64,000 bases of DNA from UBA9715 sp045614225 (GCA_045614225.1 JAZLCO010000085.1:23624-87623); one strand, 5' to 3'. Positions 34,643-43,881 are shown, counted from the stretch's first letter. The notes: generated from the sequence alone by a model not told the origin. Numbers and translations are program-made.

Positions 34643-36118
34643 ATGTTGAGGTTCATATCAGCAAAGAACGTGTTCGTGGCCGCATTGATGACAGCGCTTA
34701 TCGCTGGCGTCTTTGCACTTTCAGGATGCGCATGTTCGAGCAATCAACCGCAATCGTCCACGAGCACTTCCAGCGGAGATGTCATGTACACGGTGCCTAA
34801 CGTCGTGTCATTGACACAAGCGGATGCACGGAAGGCGATTCTTGCATCTGGCTTGCAAGTCGGCACGGTCACGAACGAGCCATCCGACACGGTGCCGCTC
34901 GGTAGCGTCATCTCCCAAGATCCGGCAGCTCTTACGAGTGCGAAAGCCAATTCCAAGGTGAACCTCGTCATCTCCTCGGGAAAGAAAGAGGCTCAAGATG
35001 TCAAGGTGCCCGACCTCAAGGGCATGTGGCAGGAAGATGCCAGGAAGGCGCTTTCCGATGCAGGGCTTGTCGGCATTGCGGCAACCCCTGAAGAAACCGC
35101 AGAGGTGCAACCCGGGCAAGTATTCAAGCAATCCATCAGTGCTGGCACCACGGTGAAAGAAGGCACGAAGGTTGCGTACACGGTTGCATTGTCGCCCACT
35201 GAGACAACAGTTCCCGGCGTTATCGGAATGACACGTGATGACGCGAAAGCCGCCATCACCAATGCGAAGCTCAGCTTTGACAGCACCACCGCCTACAGCG
35301 ACAGCGTCGAAGAAGGCAAGGTAATGGGGCAATCAATTGCGGCTAACACGCAGGTGAAACAGGGCACGGAGGTCAGCGTGACCGTATCGCTCGGCCCGAA
35401 ACCCACCCAAGACGTGACAGTTCCCGATGTCACGTCGTATTCGTGGAGTGACGCCCAAGCAACTCTGCAATCTGCCGGACTTGCTGCACGCTACACGGGC
35501 GATCCCGCCGGCGTCGTCGTCTCGCAAGACGTCGCTGCGGGCACTAAGGTCGCCCCGAACACGTTGGTGACCGTCACGCTCTCATCTCCCTCGCAGATGG
35601 TAGAGGTTCCCAATCTTGTCGGCATGAGCGTCTCTGCCGCCGAAGCAGCAACTGACGCCGTCGGCCTTGGGCTCGACGCTTCAGCATCGAGCGGCACTGT
35701 CATCGATCAGTCACCAGCTGCTGGACAGCTTGTTGAAACGCGCACCGTCGTCTCGGTCACGGTTCAGACCGACGACGATAAAACCGCCAAAGCATTCATG
35801 GGCAAGTGGCAATCCGACCGCGCAAACATCGAGATCAACAACATCGGCAGCGGCTTCACCGTGACCGTCTCGTGGGCTTCCGACTCGGAGCAGACCACCA
35901 CGTGGGAATACAACTGCGAAATCAAGGATGGCAAGCTGGTCTCTGACAAGAAGGGGCGCAAATCCGAAGTTATTACCGACAGCAAAGGCCAGAGCACGAA
36001 CGTGCTTTACGAAGACGGCAGCGCAACGTTCTCGATTGACAACCAAGGAAAACTGACTTGGAAGGATGACAAGGAAGACGCCGGCAAGAACATGAAGTTC
36101 GACAAGCTTCCTTCGTAA
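34643..36118 (+). CDS. Lipoprotein with five PASTA domains
   Basis: 491 residues. A signal peptide with lipobox A-L-S-G-C (Cys29) is followed by a Ser/Thr/Gln linker. Five PASTA repeats of about 65 residues then run from ~46 to ~375, each opening with V-P-(N/D/G). The ~110-residue C-terminal domain starts M-G-K-W-Q-S-D-R, suggesting a small beta-barrel. PASTA domains bind peptidoglycan or beta-lactams and usually sit on Ser/Thr kinases or PBPs; here there is no kinase or transpeptidase domain, so this is an extracellular wall-binding lipoprotein. Monocistronic. Confidence 0.88.
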   Translation: MLRFISAKNVFVAALMTALIAGVFALSGCACSSNQPQSSTSTSSGDVMYTVPNVVSLTQADARKAILASGLQVGTVTNEPSDTVPLGSVISQDPAALTSAKANSKVNLVISSGKKEAQDVKVPDLKGMWQEDARKALSDAGLVGIAATPEETAEVQPGQVFKQSISAGTTVKEGTKVAYTVALSPTETTVPGVIGMTRDDAKAAITNAKLSFDSTTAYSDSVEEGKVMGQSIAANTQVKQGTEVSVTVSLGPKPTQDVTVPDVTSYSWSDAQATLQSAGLAARYTGDPAGVVVSQDVAAGTKVAPNTLVTVTLSSPSQMVEVPNLVGMSVSAAEAATDAVGLGLDASASSGTVIDQSPAAGQLVETRTVVSVTVQTDDDKTAKAFMGKWQSDRANIEINNIGSGFTVTVSWASDSEQTTTWEYNCEIKDGKLVSDKKGRKSEVITDSKGQSTNVLYEDGSATFSIDNQGKLTWKDDKEDAGKNMKFDKLPS

Positions 36119-36148
36119 GCGTCTAAACCATCACGCTCGCGATCATTT

Positions 36149-36177
36149 GGCTACCTGGGGCCTTGCCCTAGGTAGCC
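36149..36177. terminator. Bidirectional terminator between convergent genes
   Basis: GGCTACCT and AGGTAGCC pair perfectly, extended inward by GGG/CCC, between the ends of the PASTA and fructosamine kinase genes. No strong T-run is present on either strand. Confidence 0.5.
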
Positions 36178-36181
36178 AATC

Positions 36182-36997
36182 TTACGCATAAGCGCGGACA
36201 ACGGCCATGGTCTCGGAAGCGTAACCGCGCCCGAACAGCGCGCAATGATGGAGCAGTGGAGCCAGCTGGTGCAGCTTCACACGTTCACGCCAACCATCGG
36301 CGAGCGGTGATGCCTCGTTGTAGGCTGAGATGATGCGGTCGAGGAACGGGCAACCGAACAATGCAAGCATCGCCAAATCGGTTTCGGCGTGTCCTCCATG
36401 GGCCATCGGGTCTATGAGCATTGCACCCACATCGTTGCCAGGGTCGGTGGTCCAGAGCAGATTGCCCGACCATAAATCGCCATGTATGCGAGCAACCTGA
36501 TTGCCCGACGATACAACGAGCCCAGGTTGCGAGACATCGTACTCGCCGTTTTCCAAACGTATGGCAAGACGTTCGACGAGCGAAGCCTCCTCCCGCGTTA
36601 TCGCGCGAGCGTCACGTGCTTGGCGTGCATAGGACATGACCCGCCACTTTGCGAAGAAGGCGCCCCAGGAATGTGGTGCATCGCATTCGGAAACAGTGGG
36701 CGTGAGAGACCGCCTGATTCGGTATGCACCCTCCCACCCTGTGGGCGGCGCACCCCACCATGGAGCTCCCGCTGCGTGGGTGATGGCGAGTGCGACGCCA
36801 ACGCGCTCCGCAGAGGCAGCACTCGGCGCCCCAACCGGTACGCGCTTTTCCACCAGCTCGACGGAACTGGCCGACAGCACTTCAACGGTCGGCATGCCGC
36901 CTACAGGTTCAGCTTCGGATAACCAGCGCAGGGCAGCTGCCTCCCCCTCGAGAGACGACGTTTCCGGCGTACCGTGTTTCACGAACAATTCGTCCAA
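36182..36997 (-). CDS. Fructosamine kinase / FN3K-family protein
   Basis: 271 residues of the APH-like kinase fold. The catalytic loop RIHGDLWSGN lies near residue 172, and the metal-binding I-D-P-M-A-H-G-G-H-A-E-T-D-L near 196, both typical of FN3K. These enzymes phosphorylate ketosamines on glycated proteins or small amines. The start is TTG with AGGAGG seven bases upstream. It is slightly shorter than the usual ~290 residues, mainly at the N-terminus. Confidence 0.85.
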   Translation of the reverse strand: MDELFVKHGTPETSSLEGEAAALRWLSEAEPVGGMPTVEVLSASSVELVEKRVPVGAPSAASAERVGVALAITHAAGAPWWGAPPTGWEGAYRIRRSLTPTVSECDAPHSWGAFFAKWRVMSYARQARDARAITREEASLVERLAIRLENGEYDVSQPGLVVSSGNQVARIHGDLWSGNLLWTTDPGNDVGAMLIDPMAHGGHAETDLAMLALFGCPFLDRIISAYNEASPLADGWRERVKLHQLAPLLHHCALFGRGYASETMAVVRAYA

Positions 36998-37092
36998 TGT
37001 AATCCTCCTGACCGCTACTGGAGGTATACCATAAACTGCAAGGTTCCAAAACGTGCTCGAATCGCTTCTCAGGCAGCTGAAAGGAGAGCGTA

Positions 37093-38118
37093 GTGAACAC
37101 CGTCACACTCGGGTCTACTGGCATAACCACCGTCCAGAACGCATTCGGCGCATTGCCTATACAACGCGTCACGGAACAAGAAGCCGTGCACTTACTGCAC
37201 AAAGCCTATGATGGCGGCATGCGCTATTTCGACACCGCCCGCGCCTACAGCGACAGCGAATCGAAATTGGGCGTTGCATTCGGCGGTATGCGCGACAAGG
37301 TGTTCATCGCGACTAAGACCATGGCCACAACGCCGGAAGCGTTTTGGGAGCAGCTTGAGACCTCGCTTGCGAACCTGCGCACCGACTACATCGACGTCTA
37401 CCAGCTACACAACATACAGCAATGCTATCGCCCGGGCGACGGCACTGGTTTGTACGAGTGCATGCTCGAAGCGAAAGCGCAGGGCAAGATTCTCCACATC
37501 GGCGCAACGGCCCACAAGATCCACGTCGCCGAAGAGGCAGTCGAATCCGGCCTTTACGAGACGATGCAGTTCCCATTCAGCTACCTCTCGTCGCAGCGCG
37601 AATTCGACCTCGTAGAGCTGTGTGCACAACGAAACGTCGGGTTCGTCGTCATGAAAGGCCTTGCCGGCGGTCTCATCTCGAACAGCCGAGCCTGCATGGC
37701 TTTCATGAACGAGCATCCGACGGTGCTGCCCATCTGGGGCGTGCAACGCGAGCACGAGCTCGACGAATGGCTTTCGTACATGGACGACACGCCCACCATG
37801 GACGCTGAGCTGCGGGCGTTCATCGAGCAGGAACGCGCCGAACTCAAAGGTGGGTTCTGTCGCAACTGCGGGTATTGCATGCCCTGCCCCGTCGACATAT
37901 CCATCAAAGATTGCGCGCGCATGTCGCTCATGTTGCGCCGTGCTCCGAGCGCCAATTGGCTCACCGAGTATTGGCAAGCAGAGATGCGCAAAATCGAAGA
38001 CTGCATCAACTGCAGGCAATGCGCCAATCGATGCCCGTATGAACTGCCAACTCCAGAGCTGTTGCGGGAGAACTGGGAAGACTACCAGAACGTGCTCGCT
38101 GGCAAAGTGCAGGTGTAA
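37093..38118 (+). CDS. Aldo/keto reductase with C-terminal 4Fe-4S domain
   Basis: 341 residues. The AKR barrel has the catalytic residues in R-Y-F-D-T-A-R-A-Y (Asp, Tyr), I-A-T-K-T (Lys) and Y-Q-L-H-N (His). The C-terminal ~90 residues add cysteine clusters C-R-N-C-G-Y-C-M-P-C-P and C-I-N-C-R-Q-C-A-N-R-C-P, one or two Fe-S sites. This is the ferredoxin-fused AKR family common in anaerobes. The GTG start has AAGGAG seven bases upstream. Twenty-eight bases separate it from the PfpI-like gene. Confidence 0.88.
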   Translation: MNTVTLGSTGITTVQNAFGALPIQRVTEQEAVHLLHKAYDGGMRYFDTARAYSDSESKLGVAFGGMRDKVFIATKTMATTPEAFWEQLETSLANLRTDYIDVYQLHNIQQCYRPGDGTGLYECMLEAKAQGKILHIGATAHKIHVAEEAVESGLYETMQFPFSYLSSQREFDLVELCAQRNVGFVVMKGLAGGLISNSRACMAFMNEHPTVLPIWGVQREHELDEWLSYMDDTPTMDAELRAFIEQERAELKGGFCRNCGYCMPCPVDISIKDCARMSLMLRRAPSANWLTEYWQAEMRKIEDCINCRQCANRCPYELPTPELLRENWEDYQNVLAGKVQV

Positions 38119-38146
38119 TTCGAAGCCCAAACCAAAGGGGGGAACA

Positions 38147-38731
38147 ATGAACGTTACGGCAATTCTCTTCGACGGATTCGAAACGCTCGACATGTTCGGA
38201 CCTGTTGAAATGCTCGGTGCTTCAGGTGAGTTCGAAACGAAGTTCTATTCCCTCGACGGCGGCATAGTGAAAAGCTACCAAGGCGTGCCGGTCGAAACGA
38301 ACAAGCTCGACATGATCGATGCGCCCGAGGTTTTGCTGTTGCCGGGCGGCATGGGCGTGTACGACCAACTCGAAAACGAGGCGTTCATCTCCAAACTCGC
38401 CGAACTTGCCAGCAAAGCAAAATACGTCCTGTCAGTCTGCAACGGCGCGTTCCTCTATGCGAAGGCCGGCGTGCTTGACGGACGAAGCGCGACGACGTTC
38501 AAGGCACGCATCGACCGAGCCGAGGAGCTGTTCCCCGAAGTGTGTTGGGAGCGCAACGCTCGCTGGACCGTCGATGGCAATCTGTACGTCTCGTCAGGTG
38601 TTTCAGCTGGCACCGACATGGCGCTCGGTTTCATAGCCGATGTGTGTGGACGCGATTGCGCCGAAAAGACAGCCAACTACGCCGAGTACACCTGGAACTC
38701 GAATCCCGCCAACGACCCGTTTGCCCGCTAG
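38147..38731 (+). CDS. DJ-1/PfpI family protein
   Basis: 194 residues. The nucleophile elbow S-V-C-N-G-A-F lies near residue 92 with the conserved cysteine, and the N-terminal D-G-F-E-T-L-D contributes the partner acid. The sequence resembles the glutamine-amidotransferase-like branch related to ThiJ/PfpI and isonitrile hydratases. The ATG at 38147 follows AAAGGGGGG; an upstream extension would overlap the aldo/keto reductase. Activity cannot be told from sequence; glyoxalase-like, hydratase and chaperone functions are known in the family. Confidence 0.85.
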   Translation: MNVTAILFDGFETLDMFGPVEMLGASGEFETKFYSLDGGIVKSYQGVPVETNKLDMIDAPEVLLLPGGMGVYDQLENEAFISKLAELASKAKYVLSVCNGAFLYAKAGVLDGRSATTFKARIDRAEELFPEVCWERNARWTVDGNLYVSSGVSAGTDMALGFIADVCGRDCAEKTANYAEYTWNSNPANDPFAR

Positions 38732-38773
38732 CACGCACAGCGCATCGAGCATCATTGCAACCGGGAGAACGCT

Positions 38774-40810
38774 ATCAAACGCTCAGTCATCGGCATACTC
38801 GCCCACGTTGACGCTGGGAAGACAACGCTCATCGAGTCGTTGCTGTTTCGCACGGGCACGGTGCGTAAGCTCGGCAGCGTCGACAACGGCAGCTCGCATC
38901 TCGACTTCCATGCACTCGAACAGCAGCGCGGCATCACAATCTACTCGAAGCAAGCCGCCATCGAATGCAATGATGCCGAACTGACGCTGCTCGACACGCC
39001 GGGCCACGTTGATTTCTCGGCAGAAGCCGAACGCACGTTGCAAGTGCTCGACTATGCCGTGCTCGTCATCGACGCAGGCGATGGCGTGCGCGGCCATACC
39101 GAAACGCTTTGGCGTCTGCTCGAACGACACGGTGTGCCCACGTTCATCTTCGCGAACAAGATGGACCTCTGCGAACGCTCCCGCGAGCAGGTGATGGAAG
39201 AGCTGTCCACGCGCCTCTCAACCATGTGCGTGGACTTCTCGGGCTTCCCCCATGGAACAGCGGAAACGAGCCTTCCCCCTGAATTGGCGGAAGCATGCGC
39301 TGCAGCGGACGAGGAAGCAATCGAGGAGTTCTTGGAGCACGGCGCAATTTCCATGCAAACCATGCAACACCTTGTAGCCGAACGATCCGTCTTCCCCGTG
39401 TTCTTTGGGTCGGCCCTGAAGCAGGAGGGCGTCGACGAGCTTCACGATGCCATTTCCCGCCTCGTCGAAGAGAATGCCTTCCCCTCTGAATTCGGAGCAC
39501 GCGTGTTCAAAGTCTCACACGATCCTTCAGGCACCCGACTCACGTGGATGAAGGTGACGGGTGGCGCGCTCGAGGTCAAGCAAATCATCGCCGAGACGAC
39601 CGATACAGGAATCGAGGCCGAAAAGGTTGACCAGATCAGGCGCTATGCGGGCGAGAAATATGAAGTGGTGCCCACTTGCCATGCAGGCCAGATTTGCGCG
39701 GTCACGGGACTTTCGCACACCCAAGCAGGCATGGCGCTCGGAAACGCTGCAAGCACCACCTCGAACGACACCGACGCTTATTCCATCAAGCCCGTCCTTG
39801 TGCCAACGTTCGCCTGCGGCGTTCTCCTCAACGGACACGATGTTCAAGCTGTTCATGCCGCATTGAGACAGTTGACCGACGAGGACCCCTTGCTCAACGT
39901 TCGGTGGAATGAACGACTGCAAGAACTGCAAGTGCAGATCATGGGCACAATTCAACTTGAGGTGCTCCAAGCAACCTTGCACGAGCGCTTCGGACTCGAT
40001 GTCGATTTCGGGCAAGGAGGAGTGCTCTACCGCGAGACGATCGAGGAACCTGTTTTGGGCATCGGGCACTTCGAACCACTTCGCCACTATGCAGAAGTGC
40101 ACCTTCTCATCGAACCGTTGCCCTCAGGATCGGGCGTGCAGTTCGGCACCCGCTGCCATGTAGACGAGCTCGATTTGAATTGGCAGCGTCTCATCCTGAC
40201 CAACGCAATGGAGCGCGAGCATCTGGGCGTTCTGACAGGCTCGCCCATCACCGATGTGCGCATCACGCTCATCGGCGGCCGCGCACACAACAAGCACACC
40301 GAAGGCGGCGACTTCCGGCAGGCAACCTATCGGGCTATACGCCAAGGCCTCATGCAGGCCAAAAGCGTATTGCTCGAGCCATGGGAAACCTTCGCGCTGC
40401 GCGTTCCCGCCGAGCAGGTAGGCCGGGCGTTTTCGGACCTCCAACGCATGGGTGCCCGATACGATGCGCCGCAAACCGAAAACGATTTCGCATCGATAGA
40501 GGGCGTCGTCCCCGCAAAGGAAATCGACGATTACACCCTGCAACTCAACTCGTATACGCATGGCATGGGCTCGCTCACGTTGGAGTTCCACGGTTACGAG
40601 CGTTGCCATGACGAGCAAGCTATCATCGAGCAAGCTGCTTACGACCCCGAGTCGGATGTGCCCAACACGCCCGATTCGGTGTTCTGCTCACATGGCGCAG
40701 GACACACCGTCAAATGGAATGAGGTTGCCTCGATGGCACATGTGAAGCCAGATCCCGCCACGTTTACTGCATGGCGCGAGGCAACACCTGAGTTTTTCGG
40801 AAAGCGCTGA
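38774..40810 (+). CDS. Tet(M)/Tet(O)-like ribosomal protection-type GTPase, apparent ATC start
   Basis: 678 residues from 38774. It has the P-loop AHVDAGKT at residues 10-17, R-G-I-T-I (switch 1) near 57, D-T-P-G-H near 78, N-K-M-D near 132, and EF-G-like domains to the end. The reading frame after the PfpI stop contains no ATG, GTG or TTG before the P-loop. Aligning with Tet(M), the start falls on ATC at 38774, six bases after GGGAG. Either ATC is used as a rare start or the start codon is mutated. Divergent chromosomal relatives need not confer tetracycline resistance. Confidence 0.78.
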   Translation: MKRSVIGILAHVDAGKTTLIESLLFRTGTVRKLGSVDNGSSHLDFHALEQQRGITIYSKQAAIECNDAELTLLDTPGHVDFSAEAERTLQVLDYAVLVIDAGDGVRGHTETLWRLLERHGVPTFIFANKMDLCERSREQVMEELSTRLSTMCVDFSGFPHGTAETSLPPELAEACAAADEEAIEEFLEHGAISMQTMQHLVAERSVFPVFFGSALKQEGVDELHDAISRLVEENAFPSEFGARVFKVSHDPSGTRLTWMKVTGGALEVKQIIAETTDTGIEAEKVDQIRRYAGEKYEVVPTCHAGQICAVTGLSHTQAGMALGNAASTTSNDTDAYSIKPVLVPTFACGVLLNGHDVQAVHAALRQLTDEDPLLNVRWNERLQELQVQIMGTIQLEVLQATLHERFGLDVDFGQGGVLYRETIEEPVLGIGHFEPLRHYAEVHLLIEPLPSGSGVQFGTRCHVDELDLNWQRLILTNAMEREHLGVLTGSPITDVRITLIGGRAHNKHTEGGDFRQATYRAIRQGLMQAKSVLLEPWETFALRVPAEQVGRAFSDLQRMGARYDAPQTENDFASIEGVVPAKEIDDYTLQLNSYTHGMGSLTLEFHGYERCHDEQAIIEQAAYDPESDVPNTPDSVFCSHGAGHTVKWNEVASMAHVKPDPATFTAWREATPEFFGKR

Positions 40811-41161
40811 TTACAGCGGCCTGGTCGTTGGCGCTTTGCCGCCATTCAAAACGAAATCGATGCGCTCCTTCAAGCGTTCAGCTGTCACCAACTCGTCGAA
40901 CAACGGCGTCTTCATGCCATCCGCCACCAGCACGATATAGGGATAAGCAGCCACGGCAAACTTGATGCGCAGCTTCTTCTGTTCGTCGGTGTTGACGATG
41001 CAGAATTTGACCTCATCGCCATACTGTTCAGCAAGCTCCTCGAACGTGGGAATCATCTCGTCGCACATCGTGCACCAGCCAGCCGTGAACTCGATGACGC
41101 ACGGCTTGTCGCAATTCGCTACTTCTGCCTCGAAGCTCTCATCGGTTATCTCGTAAACCAC
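40811..41161 (-). CDS. Thioredoxin-family protein
   Basis: 116 residues with thioredoxin fold and active site W-C-T-M-C near residue 29; the usual W-C-G-P-C centre is altered to T-M. The cis-proline is in A-Y-P-Y-I near 73. There is no signal peptide, so it is cytoplasmic. The GTG start has GAGGAG six bases upstream. It ends next to the stop of the Tet(M)-like gene (convergent) and is the last of three genes in line. Confidence 0.9.
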   Translation of the reverse strand: MVYEITDESFEAEVANCDKPCVIEFTAGWCTMCDEMIPTFEELAEQYGDEVKFCIVNTDEQKKLRIKFAVAAYPYIVLVADGMKTPLFDELVTAERLKERIDFVLNGGKAPTTRPL

Positions 41162-41173
41162 GTGCGTCTCCTC

Positions 41174-41707
41174 TCATATACGGCATACAGCATCTTCGGC
41201 GCAAAACGCGCAGAAATGATAAGTGCTCATCTCAACGAACGAATCGAAAAGCTGGGGTGCACCCAAAGAGCCGCCGCACCCGCATTGCGGTAACGTGCGC
41301 AAAATGGCATTGGACCGACCCAAGGTGCCTTGTTTGATGCGATCCCAACGACATGCGCGCAGGTAGTTTCCTGCAGGTTGGTGCACCGTCAGCTGCCCGG
41401 TAGCGTCTGCGATCGAACCCAGGATATGCACGGCAGGATCCTTTTCCCGAATCTTGCCGTACGAGGCGGCCAGCATCAACGCGTCGTCATCGAGCAACAC
41501 CAGCTCGTCGTTTTCGCAATCGAACACATCACCTGTGGCAGCGTGGTACAAACCCTTCACCTGAACATCTTGCGGGTCGGAAATGTTGGCGATGAGGCAG
41601 TCTCCGCCTTCCATTTGACCAAGCCCCACCAACACCCAAGCACGCGAACTCACGCGCTCAACGCATTCGAGTGCAACACCAACCGAAAGGCCCCTCCACT
41701 CGTCCAT
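41174..41707 (-). CDS. Hypothetical protein with C-terminal cysteine cluster
   Basis: 177 residues. The C-terminus carries C-G-C-G-G and C-A-F-C-A-E-D-A-V-C, a likely zinc or Fe-S site. The N-terminal ~130 residues are a soluble alpha/beta region with acidic patches and no family I recognise. It lies seven bases after the phospholipase C-like gene and 12 before the thioredoxin gene, so the three are probably an operon. A redox role is conceivable but not supported by any motif. Confidence 0.65.
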   Translation of the reverse strand: MDEWRGLSVGVALECVERVSSRAWVLVGLGQMEGGDCLIANISDPQDVQVKGLYHAATGDVFDCENDELVLLDDDALMLAASYGKIREKDPAVHILGSIADATGQLTVHQPAGNYLRACRWDRIKQGTLGRSNAILRTLPQCGCGGSLGAPQLFDSFVEMSTYHFCAFCAEDAVCRI

Positions 41708-41714
41708 GGCTCAC

Positions 41715-42464
41715 TCACAAATCCTGACGAGCTGGGCGAAGGCCCAGTCGCACTCTGACGTCTTCGGCAGATGCCTTTTTGCCTTCGCCTTCGAGCGCTT
41801 GCCACGCTTCGAGCCATTGCGCAAGACGCTCGTTGCACGCTTCGAACACTTCGGTCAACCACTCGGCACTTAGCAGCCGATACTCTTGATTTGCCGGAAC
41901 CATTGCGGATGCACGCACGATACTTGCTGCAACTTCAACGGATTTCTCGACATCCTGAGGCAAGATGCTGTACCCGCGGAACTTCTTTGCAGCTTCGAGC
42001 AACTCGGAATTGACCTGTACACAACTTGAAATCCCCAGCGTATGCCCGAACACATCGAAATCGCCTTGCTTTCGTATGCGCAACTCCTCGCCCATCGGCG
42101 CATCATGCGTTTCCAAAAACGTGAGGAACGTTCCGTTGTAGAACCGATCGGCCACAAGGTGTGCCCATGCGCCCAACGCGAGCGAAACCCCGGATGGCGT
42201 TTTCGACCTGCGCTTGTAGATATACATATCCCAGAACTTGTCGGCGTCTGGTATGGGTATCAAGCCGACGTTCGCCCAGTGCGTCATGCAGTAATCGATA
42301 TGCATCGAAGCATCGGGCACCATGAACCCGACGTAGATGTCGGGAACGTAATTGCCGAACAAAAATGCATTGACGTCCTCGATGCCCAAGTCATGGGCAG
42401 GGCAATCAGACACAAGGCGTTCGACATGGGCGGTATGAATGTTCCAGCTAGGCATACAAGCCAT
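41715..42464 (-). CDS. Zinc-dependent phospholipase C-like protein
   Basis: 249 residues. The N-terminus P-S-W-N-I-H-T-A-H and later F-G-N-Y-V-P-D-I, H-W near 61, and L-G-A-W-A-H-L-V-A-D-R-F-Y-N near 97 form the His/Asp zinc-ligand pattern of the phospholipase C/P1 nuclease-like superfamily. No signal peptide is seen, so an intracellular role is likely. The first ATG is at 42464; an ATG three codons later is equally possible and would give the more typical start. Substrate unknown. Confidence 0.7.
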   Translation of the reverse strand: MACMPSWNIHTAHVERLVSDCPAHDLGIEDVNAFLFGNYVPDIYVGFMVPDASMHIDYCMTHWANVGLIPIPDADKFWDMYIYKRRSKTPSGVSLALGAWAHLVADRFYNGTFLTFLETHDAPMGEELRIRKQGDFDVFGHTLGISSCVQVNSELLEAAKKFRGYSILPQDVEKSVEVAASIVRASAMVPANQEYRLLSAEWLTEVFEACNERLAQWLEAWQALEGEGKKASAEDVRVRLGLRPARQDL

Positions 42465-42546
42465 GATACCGCACGAATGCGATAGTCCTCGCCTTCAGGT
42501 GCATCCGACGAATCTTTCCATGGGCTATTTGGCATACAATTGGCGC

Positions 42547-43344
42547 ATGAAGGAGATTCTCGATAACGGACACGCTAGGGCAATCGCTGTACTGGTTGCA
42601 TTGATTACTGGAGCGCTGATCATGATGATGAATCTTAGTGCATGTGGGCAACAGCCGAACAGCAAAACATCTGACGATGCCCGAGCGGCATCAGCTTCCT
42701 CACCCGACAACGCTTTCTCGCATGTGTCAGACCCAGCATCCGGCACCGATTCTGCGAAAACGATCGCGTGCATCGGCGACAGCATCACGTATGGATACGG
42801 GGTCGACAACCCTGCGAAAGAAGCATGGCCGGCATTGCTTGACAACAAGCTCGGCGACGGCTGGACGGTCGTCAACCTCGGTGTCTCAGGCACAACCCTG
42901 CTTGACGAAGGGGAATTCCCCTACCGTTCAACAGGCAACGTCGAGCGGGCAAAGGAGCTCGACCCGTCAATCGCATTCATCATGCTGGGGTCAAACGACT
43001 CCGTCGACCCGCGATGGAACACTGAGTCGTATCGAGCCCAGCTCAGCGCCCTCGTCGACGAAATCAAGAGCGCTTCGTCGAACAATGTGCAGATCGTACT
43101 GATGGCGCCTCCTTGCACGTTCTACCACCTCAACAATGCTGCCCGTGACGAATCTATCAACCAGGTGCTCGGTGAGGACATCCGACTCGCCGTGATAGAC
43201 GTCGCTGAGGAAAAGAGAGCCCTCTATATAGATCTTTACGAGTTCACGGAAGACCATCCCGAATGGTTTCCCGACAAGCTGCATCCGAACGAAGAGGGCA
43301 ACGCAGCCATCGCCGATTACCTGTACGACCAAGTTTTCCGATGA
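42547..43344 (+). CDS. SGNH/GDSL-type esterase lipoprotein
   Basis: 265 residues. A signal peptide with lipobox L-S-A-C near residue 28 precedes a linker. The SGNH blocks are complete: I-G-D-S-I (nucleophile Ser) near 77, L-G-V-S-G near 107, L-G-S-N-D near 143, and D-K-L-H-P (Asp/His) near 246. It is a surface lipid-anchored hydrolase, probably acting on esters or acetyl groups. The ATG lacks a ribosome binding site, but TACAAT ends six bases upstream, so the mRNA may be leaderless. It diverges from the phospholipase-like gene. Confidence 0.85.
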   Translation: MKEILDNGHARAIAVLVALITGALIMMMNLSACGQQPNSKTSDDARAASASSPDNAFSHVSDPASGTDSAKTIACIGDSITYGYGVDNPAKEAWPALLDNKLGDGWTVVNLGVSGTTLLDEGEFPYRSTGNVERAKELDPSIAFIMLGSNDSVDPRWNTESYRAQLSALVDEIKSASSNNVQIVLMAPPCTFYHLNNAARDESINQVLGEDIRLAVIDVAEEKRALYIDLYEFTEDHPEWFPDKLHPNEEGNAAIADYLYDQVFR

Positions 43345-43652
43345 GTCTGATAGTGCGAATACCCATAAGGCAAGTAAAAGAACAAAATGCATCCAATGAA
43401 GGGGCGTTGATGCAGGCCAACACCCTTTTCCATGTTCAATAATCGATTCTTCTGGCTTTTCGCTCGGGCAGGAGACGTGTCTTTTCGCGAGCACTTCCAC
43501 AGGCGGTGCCAAGTGAAATTGATGAAAAATCGTCTGATTCGCTGGAACGGGTATGAGTAACTCGACCCGTTCCTCGCACAGAAGCGAGATGAGAAAATCG
43601 AGTTCATTGCGACGACAAAACGAGGAGCAATGGCCAAGCTCAAGCCGAATTC

Positions 43653-43881
43653 GTCCATGGACCCGATATCTGCACGAATCCTTGGTCGCTTTGCACCAAT
43701 ACGGGGTTCCTGGACGATTGCATGCATCAATATTGGGTCCATGGACGGAATTTGGGGCAAATGAGCTGGAAAAATCGTCCATGGACTCGATATCTGCACA
43801 CAAGGCTATCATTTCTGCATCAATACCAAGTCCATGGACGATTCGGGTAAATGGACGAACACCAAAACCGCGTCCATGGAC
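43653..43881. repeat. Cluster of five GTCCATGGAC palindromes
   Basis: Exact 10-bp palindromes start at 43653, 43737, 43777, 43830 and 43872, spaced 84, 40, 53 and 42 bases. Flanks repeat too: CGATATCTGCAC follows two copies closely, and CATCAATAyyr precedes two. A sixth, imperfect copy is near 43705. No convincing gene overlaps. The whole 43345-44177 interval is otherwise non-coding, apart from the terminator at 44109. The array could be protein-binding sites or a relic mobile repeat. Confidence 0.75.

Noticed and set aside
38774..40810. Recently acquired tetracycline resistance gene
   Set aside because: The sequence is a diverged Tet(M)-like relative with chromosomal-type codon use and no mobile element nearby; resistance cannot be claimed.
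43653..43881. CRISPR array
   Set aside because: Repeat units are only 10 bp, spacers vary from 30 to 74 bp and are partly repeated, and no cas genes are present.
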